Shown here: positions 27,021 through 35,590 of the stretch, piece after piece | Position numbering within the stretch: position 1 is the first letter of the stretch | Layout of the letters: each line of letters begins with the position of its first letter | Source: Bdellovibrionales bacterium | GTDB lineage: Bacteria; Bdellovibrionota; UBA1018 | DNA: 64,000 nucleotides | Assembly: GCA_016786465.1 (NCBI GenBank) | Contig: JAEUWC010000008.1 | Span: forward strand, 117,243 to 181,242 | Direction of reading: 5' to 3' | Notes under the pieces: generated by a model | Seen by the model: the letters and a program-made list of their open reading frames with translations, nothing else | What the model was told of the DNA's origin: nothing | Databases searched by the model: none | Position numbers and translations under genes: made by a program

Positions 27021-27374
27021 TTACCAGTAACGCTTGTTCGCGAAAGTCTCTTTCAAAGACTTAGGGAAGGACCAGCGTGGCTTCTTCGAAGCTGGGCGGG
27101 CCTTGATCATGGTTGGCTCGCCGGTGAAAGGGTTGACGCCTTTTCCAGCTTTGCGAGCTTTAACTTCACGGCGAACCAGAGCGCCGATGATTGGGAAGCG
27201 AACGCGCTCGCCGCCTGCAGCAGCAACAGCACCTTCGTTGAAAGCTTCTTCAAGAGCAGCCTTCAGAGCAGCGCGCTTGATGCGAACTTCGCCCGAACGG
27301 GTGACTTCAGCCGAAGCGATGACTTTGTCGTGAAGGTTGTTGATGAATGAAAATTTCCCTTTTTTCTTAGCCAT
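27021..27374 (-). CDS. HU-family DNA-binding protein
   Basis: 117 residues from the ATG at 27374, eight bases after AGGGAG; the open frame extends to 27533, but that part is a leader. HU proteins bend and compact DNA. The beta-arm motif is clear (KAGKGVNPFTGEPTMIKARPASKKPRWSFP) after IIGALVRREVKAR. The protein has a basic N-terminus (MAKKKGK) and a C-terminal tail (SLKETFANKRYW) that go beyond the usual 90 residues. It has its own promoter and terminator and is expected to be highly expressed. Confidence 0.92.
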   Translation of the reverse strand: MAKKKGKFSFINNLHDKVIASAEVTRSGEVRIKRAALKAALEEAFNEGAVAAAGGERVRFPIIGALVRREVKARKAGKGVNPFTGEPTMIKARPASKKPRWSFPKSLKETFANKRYW

Positions 27375-27459
27375 TATTTTTCTCCCTAAATTGGTTTTGA
27401 TCAAAATCAGCCGGTTTTGCCGCCATTTTTTTGACCCAAGTACTGTTGGATAGAAAGTA

Positions 27460-27488
27460 GTCATAGGGCTTCGACCCAGCCTAGGCAA
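27460..27488 (-). promoter_or_regulatory. predicted HU promoter
   Basis: On the minus strand TTGCCT (27488-27483), a 17-base spacer and TATGAC (27465-27460) give a moderate sigma70-type promoter. The mRNA leader to the HU ATG would be about 80 bases. Confidence 0.4.
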
Positions 27489-27498
27489 CCCTTTTTTT

Positions 27499-27526
27499 AA
27501 AAAAGGCCCATTTTTGGCCCTTTTTT
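27499..27526. terminator. symmetric A-stem-T hairpin between divergent HU and RCC1 genes
   Basis: Six As, GGCC, a seven-base loop, GGCC, one bulged C and six Ts. The sequence works as an intrinsic terminator on either strand. It lies upstream of the HU promoter and upstream of the RCC1-gene promoter, where no gene is known to end. Confidence 0.5.
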
Positions 27527-27614
27527 CAAACATTCAGTTTTGCTCGTTTTTTCCCGATAAACCAACGAGGAACTCCGTCGAATTTTCAGACAGTTCCGAA
27601 AGTCAGTCAGCTTT

Positions 27615-27642
27615 TTGACGCGACTGGTTTAAGTGCTAAAAT
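27615..27642 (+). promoter_or_regulatory. predicted promoter of the RCC1 lipoprotein operon
   Basis: TTGACG (27615-27620), a 16-base spacer and TAAAAT (27637-27642) match the sigma70 consensus at five of six positions each. Transcription should begin near 27649, followed by a Shine-Dalgarno AAGGAG at 27657-27662. Confidence 0.6.
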
Positions 27643-27718
27643 AGGCCTTTGGGGGCAAGGAGTTATCCAAATTCTAAAGGGTTTCTTTCAGAAGAAAAAA
27701 TCGGAAGGCTTTTTCTCG

Positions 27719-30712
27719 GTGATCGCTTCGACAGTGATCAGCCTAGGTGTCGCTTTTTCGATTTCTTCGTGTGGTGGATCCAAGGCGATTCGTCCGAAGG
27801 GACTTTTTGTAACGGCGTCGGCTTCTCCATCGTGGAGAAGCCCAGAAGCCGCGGATCTTGGAACATTCGGTGCTGCTTACGTTCAGTATCAAGACGTGAT
27901 CTATCCTTCTCCGACAGCTTCGCCGACGGTTCTTCCAACGCCGACCCAAACGGTTTCCGCGTCGTACTTGGATTTTCAAATGGATTCCAATTCCAAGCGA
28001 GCGGTTTGGGTTGCATCACTGGCCGATGCCGCGGGCTTTCGCGCCTATGGTCGCGTGTACACTCCGTCCACTTCGGCTTCTTCGAATCCTGCTTATCCCC
28101 AGGGTTGGGCACCCGTCGGAGCAGGGTTTGGGATCTTGGATAACAGTTCGGCGAATATTCTGAGCGTAGCCGTGGGTGTCAATTCCACGGGGACTGCGCT
28201 TTCTGCCTTTTCGGGAATTGGTGCGCTTGCGGATTTCCAAAGCGCGGCACTTTCCGGCATGACGGGCGCTTGGGGTTATTTTGCCAACACCATCGGCGCG
28301 GTGATTCCCGCAATGCCGTTTCCTTCAAACGGTCGCGCGCGCCCTGCGGGGGGATCGTCGATGGGGCTTGCGTGGAATGACAGTGGCGAAGCATTCGCCG
28401 GTTACGTTTCATCATCGGCTTTGAATGAAGCGTACGTCCAGCGCTATGTCGCATTCACGGGCTGGGATGCTCCGGCAGCGACGACTGCGGTAAACGTCGG
28501 GCGCCAAGCCGTGCAGATGCAGCTCTTGAATGACGGCGTGGGTGTCACCGCGCTTTGGAGAACCGAATTCACGGCTTCTAACCAAATGGTGGCCGGCGAT
28601 GCCGTGACCTGCGCAATCAATAACGGGATCATGCGTTGTTGGGGGCGCGCAGCCGAAGGATCGCTTGGACGCGCATCCACTTGCACAGGTCCGGTCGCCC
28701 CAGTTCCGACAGCCCTTTCGACAGGTGTTGCAGGGGATGTGAAATGCTTGGGGCAGTTTTCAGTCGTCGACGCTTCGGCCGGTAGCGGACACGTCTGTGC
28801 CGTTGTCGCAGATCCAAACGGAGTGGCCAATAACCAGGTTTACTGCTGGGGCGAAGGAAGTTCCGGACAGCTGGGCGATGGTTCGGCGACCGATTCCGAA
28901 CTTCCGCTAGCGGTTGCAACCGGGGGCGCGTCTTGGGGCACGGATAACCCCATCTTGGTATCAGCCGGCGAAGCTCACACTTGTGTGGTCACCGATGATG
29001 GAACACCCGTGAATCGCGTTTTCTGTTGGGGTCGAAACACTTCGGGCGCCTTAGGTGCCGACCCGATGCTGACGCCGACATCAGCAACCCCGATTGAAGT
29101 GACACCTTTGGGTTTGACGGGAACGGGATCCATTCCAGGAATTGCGTCGGGAACAGATTTCACCTGCATCATCGATGGGATTGAATCAGTCATTTGTTGG
29201 GGAGAAAACGGGAACTTCCAAGTCGATTCAACCGGTACGGACACCTTCACGCCGGTGAATTTCCAAACGACCTTCCACTTTGATTTCGTCGGCGCAAATC
29301 TTTCACCGCTTCAAATCACGGCCGGAAAAACCCATGCTTGCATGCGGGTTCAAAGGACGCTGCCACCTTTTAATGTCACCGCGTACTGCTGGGGTGACAA
29401 TCGTCTGGGTGCACTAGGCAATGGGGGCTGCAAGGCTTCAGCTTGCGGAAATCCAAATCCGGATCCCAACGAAGACCCTTTGACGGTTCCCATGTTTCAC
29501 ATCAATCGATATCCAAGATCGGTAGGAATCCCGACGGGTTCAACTTCGATTTCAGCAGGCGACAATTTCACCTGTGCGATCCTTGCAACCGGACAGGTCA
29601 GTTGCTGGGGTCACAACACGTCAGGACAATTGGGGGGCGGACCGACTTCGACCGAGGCTTATGATGCAACACCTTCGGCGGTTCTGAATGTGACCAACGC
29701 GACCCAAATTTCGGCGCATTCCAAACATGTCTGCGCGATTGATTCGTCCAACCGGGCCTGGTGTTGGGGCCGAAACACGGATGGACAGCTGGGCGATGCG
29801 CTTCTGCCTGGGGGTTCAAGTCAATCCGTTCCGCTTTTGGTCAGCCAGCCTTTCGATTGTGCTAGCGGTAAATGCCTGATGTCGGCTTGGTCGCATGATT
29901 CAAATTTTGCAAATCGCAAAGTGATAGCCGAAAACGTTGAATCCTTTTCGGCAGCAACTGACGGTCAAGGCAATGTGATTGCTGCCATGATCATGAAACA
30001 TCCCACCATCGCCGCCAGCAGTTGTTCGACATCTGCCGCCGGTTGCAATTACCGAGCTTACGCGGCGGTTCGAAACACGCTTGGACAATGGCTGGCCCCG
30101 GCCCAGATCGATACGGGTTTAACGGCGTCGGTGACGACGCATTATCAGCCGCCGACAACGCCGCAGTACTCTGCGACTCGAGACTTTTCAACGCCGGGAA
30201 TTGCGTATCTAGGATCCGGTCGTTTTCTAATGGCGTATGGGTACACAGACGTGACGAACTTGGCACAGCGGGTGGGCGCTATCCAATCGCGTGGCTACAC
30301 CATCGGCGGCGGGTGGGACGCAACCCCCCAATCGATTGGCGCAACCATTTTGGCAGGTGCCCAAACCAATCTTTACCGAAGCGCAAACGAATTGAAGATG
30401 GTTTCTGATGGCCAGGGAAGCGCGCTACTGGCGGTTCAATCCGTGATTCCATCGGCGAATAACTATGTGCCTTGGGGACGCGAAATGGGCTTTCAGTTTT
30501 ATCGATATGCAAATGAAGCCTGGCTTGACGGTACGGCACCGTACCAGTCTTGGGATCACGGGATTTATGGTTGTTCGGTGAAATGGAGCCCTTGTGGCTT
30601 GGCGAAGATGGAAGCAGCATTGTTTCCAAATGGTGAAGCAGTGGTCGTTTTTCCGGCGCCTGCGGATGCCACGCAAACGAAAATGAGACTTTTTTCGGTG
30701 GAGAGAAAATGA
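27719..30712 (+). CDS. RCC1-repeat surface lipoprotein
   Basis: 997 residues from the GTG at 27719; a better signal peptide with three lysines results if translation begins at an ATT at 27671, eight bases after AAGGAG (see findings). The lipobox ISSC predicts a lipoprotein. Residues about 295-695 hold seven RCC1 repeats, each with a Cys...CWG pattern (for example MRCWGRAAEGSLG, VYCWGEGSSGQLGDG, AWCWGRNTDGQLGDA), expected to form a seven-bladed propeller. The flanking regions (30-290 and 700-997) align with the 500-residue lipoprotein encoded next, so the RCC1 array appears inserted into a shared domain. A Pro/Thr/Ser linker (SPTASPTVLPTPTQT) follows the anchor. Probably exposed on the cell surface; the ligand is unknown. 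The gene overlaps the next by four bases. Confidence 0.8.
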   Translation: MIASTVISLGVAFSISSCGGSKAIRPKGLFVTASASPSWRSPEAADLGTFGAAYVQYQDVIYPSPTASPTVLPTPTQTVSASYLDFQMDSNSKRAVWVASLADAAGFRAYGRVYTPSTSASSNPAYPQGWAPVGAGFGILDNSSANILSVAVGVNSTGTALSAFSGIGALADFQSAALSGMTGAWGYFANTIGAVIPAMPFPSNGRARPAGGSSMGLAWNDSGEAFAGYVSSSALNEAYVQRYVAFTGWDAPAATTAVNVGRQAVQMQLLNDGVGVTALWRTEFTASNQMVAGDAVTCAINNGIMRCWGRAAEGSLGRASTCTGPVAPVPTALSTGVAGDVKCLGQFSVVDASAGSGHVCAVVADPNGVANNQVYCWGEGSSGQLGDGSATDSELPLAVATGGASWGTDNPILVSAGEAHTCVVTDDGTPVNRVFCWGRNTSGALGADPMLTPTSATPIEVTPLGLTGTGSIPGIASGTDFTCIIDGIESVICWGENGNFQVDSTGTDTFTPVNFQTTFHFDFVGANLSPLQITAGKTHACMRVQRTLPPFNVTAYCWGDNRLGALGNGGCKASACGNPNPDPNEDPLTVPMFHINRYPRSVGIPTGSTSISAGDNFTCAILATGQVSCWGHNTSGQLGGGPTSTEAYDATPSAVLNVTNATQISAHSKHVCAIDSSNRAWCWGRNTDGQLGDALLPGGSSQSVPLLVSQPFDCASGKCLMSAWSHDSNFANRKVIAENVESFSAATDGQGNVIAAMIMKHPTIAASSCSTSAAGCNYRAYAAVRNTLGQWLAPAQIDTGLTASVTTHYQPPTTPQYSATRDFSTPGIAYLGSGRFLMAYGYTDVTNLAQRVGAIQSRGYTIGGGWDATPQSIGATILAGAQTNLYRSANELKMVSDGQGSALLAVQSVIPSANNYVPWGREMGFQFYRYANEAWLDGTAPYQSWDHGIYGCSVKWSPCGLAKMEAALFPNGEAVVVFPAPADATQTKMRLFSVERK
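28600..29810 (+). repeat. seven RCC1-type coding repeats
   Basis: Protein-level repeats within the lipoprotein gene, starting near 28607, 28790, 28970, 29150, 29330, 29560 and 29720. Each has the pattern C-x(8-15)-CWG-x(5-6)-G-x-LG. The spacing varies (60 to 230 bases), so the DNA is not a simple tandem repeat. Confidence 0.75.
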
Positions 30713-32211
30713 CGAAGCAAACTCGGCAATGGATAGCAGTGATCTTCGCGCTTTCGCAGATGGCGTGCACGAAAGTCGTGCTCTTTGAAACCAAAGACCC
30801 GCAGTCAGACGGAATTCGAGGAAAATACTGGCGCCAGGCTTCTTATTTGGAATTGAACGCGAATTCTCCGAGCACCACCGCGCTGCGAAGCTTTCACAAT
30901 TTCGACATCGCGTCCGCAGGTACGGAAGCCCAATTGACCGCAACCTTTTATGATGCCGGTTTAGCGCGATTCATTGGATATGGTCGTCTTTATGCAGACG
31001 GACTGGGTTGGTCAAACCCCGGTGGCGACTTTGCGTCCGTTGCGGCGTCATCCACAGCGGGTGTGAATTTAAGTTACACTGCGATCGCCGGTGGCCCCGG
31101 GCAGTTTTGGTTATCGGTTTTTCAGACCAATCAAGCAGCCGGTTCGCAAAGGTTAATGACGGGATTGAATAACGGAATGTGGCAGACTGCGCAGCAAACC
31201 GCGGCAGGCACTTTTGGAAAACAATACGTCACGACCACCGATGAAACCCCAGGCAATCCCATTTCGGTGACCTTCGATGCTGTCGGTCGGGCCTATATCG
31301 GGGTCGTTGATCAAGCAGCTGGGACAGTGCAACTTCACCGTTGGACCCAGAACGTAGGAATTGATCAAACCAACGTCGGACAGGTGGCGACCAACAACCA
31401 GGTGAAACTGGTTTTTGATGGAAGCCGTTGGGTTTGTGCATATTCGCAAGACAACACGGCTTTAGATGTCTTGGTTCAGCAGTGCTACGACACGACATTG
31501 ACCTTGGCGTGGAATTCTTCCGGTGCAACGCTTCCGACCCCCGTTTCGGATCTGGCCCTTTCGAATCGGGGATTCGATGCCGCCACCAACGGAAACGGAA
31601 CCATCGTGACGGTCTACAACGAATTCTATTTAGGCGTACTGAATCACGTCTTTGCAAGGTTCACTTCTGACGGAGTGCCCGTCGGTTCTTCTGGCACCGC
31701 AATCAGTACCGGCATGCCTTCGGGATACGAAGTTTCGAATCTGAACGGAGCGTCGCCTCAGGTCGTATACTTGGGGGACAACCGCTTTGGTGCTGCTTGG
31801 ATCGGGATTGATACGGCTTCACAGCTCAGCGCGGTTTTCTATTCTGAATATTACTTTGGCAATTGGTCGACGCCTGAAATGATTGCACCGGCGATGACCT
31901 ATACGACAGCACCGCATTACCAAAGCTTTCACCTTTTTTCGAACGGCGACAATAACGCAGGGATTGCGATCAATTATCTAACGACAGGAACGACTGCAGG
32001 GGCAAGGCAGATTCAAGTCGCGCGTTATCACGTGAATCATGGTTGGCTATCAAGTTCGACTTATGGTGAAGGGTGCCCAGCAACCGGTGTGGGTGTTGCG
32101 GTTTGCAGCATGCGGCCCAAGGGCGTCATTCTTTCCAGCGGAACTTCTGTCGTTGTATTCGGAGACCTTTTTGGTGGATTGTACCGTCTAGGCGGAGCCG
32201 AATTCAAATGA
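30709..32211 (+). CDS. lipoprotein paralogous to the flanks of the RCC1 protein
   Basis: 500 residues with a lipobox (SQMAC, about residue 20). The body is rich in short beta repeats with Gly/Asp turns and aromatic residues (FIGYGRLYADGLGW, RWVCAYSQDN, VVYLGDNRFGAAW), suggesting a beta-propeller or sialidase-like fold. Its segments line up in order with the N- and C-terminal parts of the upstream RCC1 protein, for example AATNGNG with AATDGQG, VYLGDNRFGAAW with AYLGSGRFLMAY, and GTSVVVF with GEAVVVF, but it lacks the RCC1 array. The ATG overlaps the upstream stop (ATGA). Function unknown; probably a surface or outer-membrane protein working with its partner. Confidence 0.75.
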   Translation: MTKQTRQWIAVIFALSQMACTKVVLFETKDPQSDGIRGKYWRQASYLELNANSPSTTALRSFHNFDIASAGTEAQLTATFYDAGLARFIGYGRLYADGLGWSNPGGDFASVAASSTAGVNLSYTAIAGGPGQFWLSVFQTNQAAGSQRLMTGLNNGMWQTAQQTAAGTFGKQYVTTTDETPGNPISVTFDAVGRAYIGVVDQAAGTVQLHRWTQNVGIDQTNVGQVATNNQVKLVFDGSRWVCAYSQDNTALDVLVQQCYDTTLTLAWNSSGATLPTPVSDLALSNRGFDAATNGNGTIVTVYNEFYLGVLNHVFARFTSDGVPVGSSGTAISTGMPSGYEVSNLNGASPQVVYLGDNRFGAAWIGIDTASQLSAVFYSEYYFGNWSTPEMIAPAMTYTTAPHYQSFHLFSNGDNNAGIAINYLTTGTTAGARQIQVARYHVNHGWLSSSTYGEGCPATGVGVAVCSMRPKGVILSSGTSVVVFGDLFGGLYRLGGAEFK

Positions 32212-32879
32212 GCCAAATCAAATCCATCATCTTCGACTTAGACGGAACCCTGATCGATACAGAAGCCGTTGCGGAATCCGCGATTCGCGATGCGTTTGGA
32301 AAATGGGGAATCGAAATTGAAGAACAAGACGCGTCTTACGTGACTGGCCGGAAATGGGAAGCGGCTTTTGACCTTCTCTTTTCAAAGTACCCGATTCCAA
32401 AATCACGCGAAGAAGCTGCGGCTGAAGTCATCGCCATGTATCGCAGGAATTTAGACCGCGAATTGATTGTGGTGAAAGACGCGAAAGCGGCAATTGAAAG
32501 GTTAAGTCGCGATTTCAACCTTGCGATTGTTTCTGGGTCGCCTAGACGCGACATCGAATGGTCAATGCGAAAGCTGGGCGTTCACCCGCTTTTTAAATTT
32601 TATCTAGGCGCGGAAGATTACCTAAACAGCAAGCCCGACCCAGAATGTTACCGCGCGGCTTTGGCAAAGTTTGGACTAAAGCCCAATGAAGCCCTGGTTT
32701 TTGAAGATTCGACTGCAGGAATTCGTTCGGCGACCGCAGCCGGCATCGCTGTGGTGGCGATCACTTCGACTAACTATTTTGAACAGGATCATTCCAGGGC
32801 CTTAGAAAAAATCGAAGATTACACCGAAGTGGATTCCGAATGGATCCGTCGTTTCGAAAAGAAACACCTTGCTGGTTAA
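32208..32879 (+). CDS. HAD-superfamily phosphatase (beta-phosphoglucomutase-like)
   Basis: 223 residues from the ATG at 32208, overlapping the upstream stop by four bases. HAD motifs: FDLDGTLIDTE (nucleophile and acid Asp), VSGSPR (motif II Ser), KPDPECY (motif III Lys) and VFEDSTAGIRSATAAG (motif IV). The helical cap resembles phosphoglycolate phosphatase/beta-phosphoglucomutase members. The substrate cannot be told. It ends one base before the convergent PilZ gene. Confidence 0.88.
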   Translation: MSQIKSIIFDLDGTLIDTEAVAESAIRDAFGKWGIEIEEQDASYVTGRKWEAAFDLLFSKYPIPKSREEAAAEVIAMYRRNLDRELIVVKDAKAAIERLSRDFNLAIVSGSPRRDIEWSMRKLGVHPLFKFYLGAEDYLNSKPDPECYRAALAKFGLKPNEALVFEDSTAGIRSATAAGIAVVAITSTNYFEQDHSRALEKIEDYTEVDSEWIRRFEKKHLAG

Positions 32880-32880
32880 C

Positions 32881-33636
32881 TTAGCCCCTGGGTTGCAGCT
32901 TCATTCTTCCTAGGATGTCTTTCAGAAGTTCTAGGAAAATGGCGCGATTGGATCCGTCGATCCGCGAAAACTTCACGCCCAAGTAGCGGATAAAGTTTTG
33001 GGTCTGCGGTTGAATTTCGTCCGTGGTTCGACAAACCAAGGCTTCGACCGTAACTGACTTTGAAAACCACCCCCGGGGTTCCAGCGTGATTCGGATTTTG
33101 GATCCGGGTGCCAGTCCCAGTGAATTCTGGTTTTCAGTCATCAAAAGTGCGCCGTTTGGGCTTAGGTTCGCGACTTCAAAAACCATTTGCGTGTCTGCAG
33201 GAATATTTGAATTCGCGGTGGTTCTTGCAGTTACGATCGCGCGAAGCGGAAAAGTTTGAATCACGTGGGATGACGGGATTCGCGGGTACTTTCGCACGTA
33301 ATCGGTGGGGTAAAATCCCTTCAATGAAATCAGGCTATCCAAAAGATTCTTGATTCTGGCTTCTAAGAAAAAGTGAAGCCCCAGGCTTTCGGAATGAAGG
33401 CCCACTTCCCGGGTGATCACGGCAGGGCAGTCGAACTGAAGCGGATCTTTAGGGGCTTGCGGGATTCGAACTTGCGCGGTGATTCGCTTTCCGAAGTGTT
33501 GAGCACCCGAAAGCTTTCCCCACTGAAGGCCTGTCACGCCATAGACGGAAATGGGTTGATGAACAAATTCCAACCACTGGCCATCCAGCTGGAACCGTAA
33601 GTGCCCTTTGATGAAGATCGGCTTCATTTGATCCAT
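32881..33636 (-). CDS. PilZ-domain protein
   Basis: 251 residues. The C-terminal half (about 125-250) has the PilZ cyclic-di-GMP-binding pattern: YVRKYPRIPSS (RxxxR-like) followed, 45 residues on, by EVANLSPNGALLMTENQ, matching the [D/N]xSxxG motif. Residues 1-115 are a beta-rich YcgR-N-like region. Together this suggests a YcgR-type cyclic-di-GMP effector. The start at 33636 or the Met at residue 4 are both possible. Six bases downstream of a lipoprotein gene on the same strand. Confidence 0.7.
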   Translation of the reverse strand: MDQMKPIFIKGHLRFQLDGQWLEFVHQPISVYGVTGLQWGKLSGAQHFGKRITAQVRIPQAPKDPLQFDCPAVITREVGLHSESLGLHFFLEARIKNLLDSLISLKGFYPTDYVRKYPRIPSSHVIQTFPLRAIVTARTTANSNIPADTQMVFEVANLSPNGALLMTENQNSLGLAPGSKIRITLEPRGWFSKSVTVEALVCRTTDEIQPQTQNFIRYLGVKFSRIDGSNRAIFLELLKDILGRMKLQPRG

Positions 33637-33641
33637 CGGAC

Positions 33642-34502
33642 TTAGGGTCTCAGATCGGTAGCCGTGATTCTATTAAAAATTCTAAGGGATTCTGGGTAAA
33701 GTTCGAAAACTGAAGTTTCCACCACCGCATAAAGCCGACCCGATTCAGCGTAAAGTCGAAGGGACGAAGGGGCGGGCTTGAACTTCAGTAAAAGCTTGGC
33801 CTGGGCTTGAATTCTTTTTTGTTCTGCATCGAGAACTTCAGCCATGAATCGAGTCTGTTCCAGGGCTTGAAAAAGGCTTTCGTTGGCTGCGTTGCGAACC
33901 ACCCGCTTTTTTCCCAGGTGAATTTCTTCCAATCGGTCGGAAAAAAGCTTGGTGCGTTGAAAGAATCGATCGGAAGGAATTTGATTTAAGATTTCGACAA
34001 ATGCGCCGCGAAGCAAGATCGGGTGAGGATGCGAATCAACCCTGGCCCACCGGCTAACGCCGCTTCCATCCGCTTCAAGTCTTCCGCCTTCTTCCCCAAT
34101 CTGAAGTTTCCAAGTTTCAAGTCCCGCCGCCCCTTGGCTTTGGATTGAAACGGTCCATTCGGGGGGATCCAAGCGGTGGTCTGAAAAGCCGCGGTCGGTT
34201 TGGACCGAAACTGGGGTCAATGTCGATAGCGAACGTAGGAAAGTTTGGATTCGAATCGGGTCAAGTGCCTGGGTAGGTTCGATGGAAATTTTCCATCGCG
34301 GATCCGAAATTTTTTCGATTTCGATTCGCTTCCAGGAAAGAAATTCTGCCGAAGGGTAAAGGGGCTTAAATAGGGCAAAGGGTTCGCCGGATTTGGGCTT
34401 GGATGTACAAGATGTCCCTTCAGTCAGGATCAGCGTCGCGGCGGCCGCCAGGAACAGAACTCGAAAGATTGACTTTTTTGGGGTCTCGCCGGTACTTTGC
34501 AC
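33642..34502 (-). CDS. hypothetical lipoprotein
   Basis: 286 residues from a GTG at 34502. Basic residues (PKKS), a hydrophobic segment and TEGTSC (Cys32) predict a lipoprotein. The body mixes alpha and beta, with EWTVSIQSQG and WKLQIGEEGGRLEADG resembling DUF4340-type proteins, but I cannot assign it confidently. It is divergent from exbB with only six bases between start codons, and precedes the PilZ gene by five bases on the same strand. Confidence 0.6.
   Translation of the reverse strand: MQSTGETPKKSIFRVLFLAAAATLILTEGTSCTSKPKSGEPFALFKPLYPSAEFLSWKRIEIEKISDPRWKISIEPTQALDPIRIQTFLRSLSTLTPVSVQTDRGFSDHRLDPPEWTVSIQSQGAAGLETWKLQIGEEGGRLEADGSGVSRWARVDSHPHPILLRGAFVEILNQIPSDRFFQRTKLFSDRLEEIHLGKKRVVRNAANESLFQALEQTRFMAEVLDAEQKRIQAQAKLLLKFKPAPSSLRLYAESGRLYAVVETSVFELYPESLRIFNRITATDLRP
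34469..34498 (+). promoter_or_regulatory. predicted promoter of exbB-exbD
   Basis: TTGACT (34469-34474), an 18-base spacer and TACTTT (34493-34498). Transcription would begin near 34505, a few bases before the ATG at 34509. The elements lie inside the divergent lipoprotein gene. Confidence 0.35.
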
Positions 34503-34508
34503 CTTAAT

Positions 34509-35162
34509 ATGTTTGCTTCAATTCTGCAGTGGTTTCAATTGGGCGGTTTCATCATGTGGCCCCTGCTGGGCGCGTCAATTGCGATTTGGGTGATCCTTTT
34601 TGAAAGGTTCGCGCGATATCGGTCGGTGGGGCGCAGTCTTCGAACCTTTCAACTGGAATCGATGAACCGCATTTTGAAGCAAGATTGGACGGGTCTTGAA
34701 GACCTTTGTCGCGAAAACCCGGATCTTCCCAGTTCGGCTTTGATTCAAACGGCTTTAAGCCGCTTGCGTTCTGAAGACCCGAATTTGAAGGCCCGCTGGC
34801 AAGAAGCGGTCGAAAGACGGCGACAAGTCTTGAATCAAGAATTGAAGCAGGGACTTTGGATCTTGGGGACGATCGCATCGGCGGCCCCTTTTGTCGGCCT
34901 TTTTGGAACCGTTTTAGGAATTCTTCGTTCGTTTCAAGAAATGGCCAAGACCGGAGCCGGCGGGTTCACGGTTGTTGCTGCCGGAATTTCGGAAGCCTTG
35001 ATCGCTACGGCTGCAGGTATCGCGGTCGCCGTCATCGCCGTCGTCGGCTACAATTCATTTCAAACTCGATACACTCAGCTGGTTGCTTTGATTCGACTTC
35101 AGACCGAAGAATGGGTGGAAACACTTTCGGCCGTCGCAGGAAAAATCGGGGCACCCAAGTAA
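34509..35162 (+). CDS. exbB: ExbB/TolQ/MotA-family proton channel protein
   Basis: 217 residues from the ATG at 34509; a TTG at 34497 would add four residues. Three membrane segments: about 10-30 (FQLGGFIMWPLLGASIAIWVI), about 120-145 with PFVGLFGTVLGILRSF, and about 155-185 with ISEALIATAAGIAVAVIAV. The long cytoplasmic loop lies between the first two. With the ExbD-like partner encoded next it would use the proton gradient to energise outer-membrane transport (ExbBD-TonB) or stabilise the envelope (TolQR). No tonB, pal or tolB is adjacent. The exbD ATG follows directly after its stop. Confidence 0.88.
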   Translation: MFASILQWFQLGGFIMWPLLGASIAIWVILFERFARYRSVGRSLRTFQLESMNRILKQDWTGLEDLCRENPDLPSSALIQTALSRLRSEDPNLKARWQEAVERRRQVLNQELKQGLWILGTIASAAPFVGLFGTVLGILRSFQEMAKTGAGGFTVVAAGISEALIATAAGIAVAVIAVVGYNSFQTRYTQLVALIRLQTEEWVETLSAVAGKIGAPK

Positions 35163-35588
35163 ATGGCCATCCAGATCAAAAGATCAGACGAGGACGAAGA
35201 ATCCTCGATCGTCGCCGAAATCAATATCACGCCGCTGACGGATATCTTTCTGGTTCTTTTGATCATCTTCATGGTGACAACAACCGTGGCCAATCAACTG
35301 GGCGTTTCCGTGAATCTTCCTGCCGCAAGTCAGAAGACCACAGAAGCACAGCCCGAAGGTGTGATCGTGACCCTGCTCCCGAACGGAACTGTTCAACTGA
35401 ACGGGCAGACCGTTTCATTGGGCAAGGATCTAGGCGAAGCGCTGAAAACAGCATTTTCCAAAACGAAATCCAGACTGGTGATTTTGGAAGGCGATCGACA
35501 GGCTTTCCTGGGGTCCGCCATCGAAGTGATGGACCAGTGCCGACAAGCTGGCGCGCAAAGCTTTGCCATCGCGACCCAGCCGAACTGA
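35163..35588 (+). CDS. exbD: ExbD/TolR-family protein
   Basis: 141 residues. A short cytoplasmic N-terminus is followed by one membrane helix with the conserved aspartate (ITPLTDIFLVLLIIFM, Asp27), then a periplasmic domain with the AEGVIVTLLPNG strand and VILEGDRQAFLGSAIEVMDQCRQAG helix of the family. It forms a channel complex with ExbB encoded immediately upstream (stop and start adjacent). Convergent with the next gene, two bases apart. Confidence 0.9.
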   Translation: MAIQIKRSDEDEESSIVAEINITPLTDIFLVLLIIFMVTTTVANQLGVSVNLPAASQKTTEAQPEGVIVTLLPNGTVQLNGQTVSLGKDLGEALKTAFSKTKSRLVILEGDRQAFLGSAIEVMDQCRQAGAQSFAIATQPN

Positions 35589-35590
35589 AA

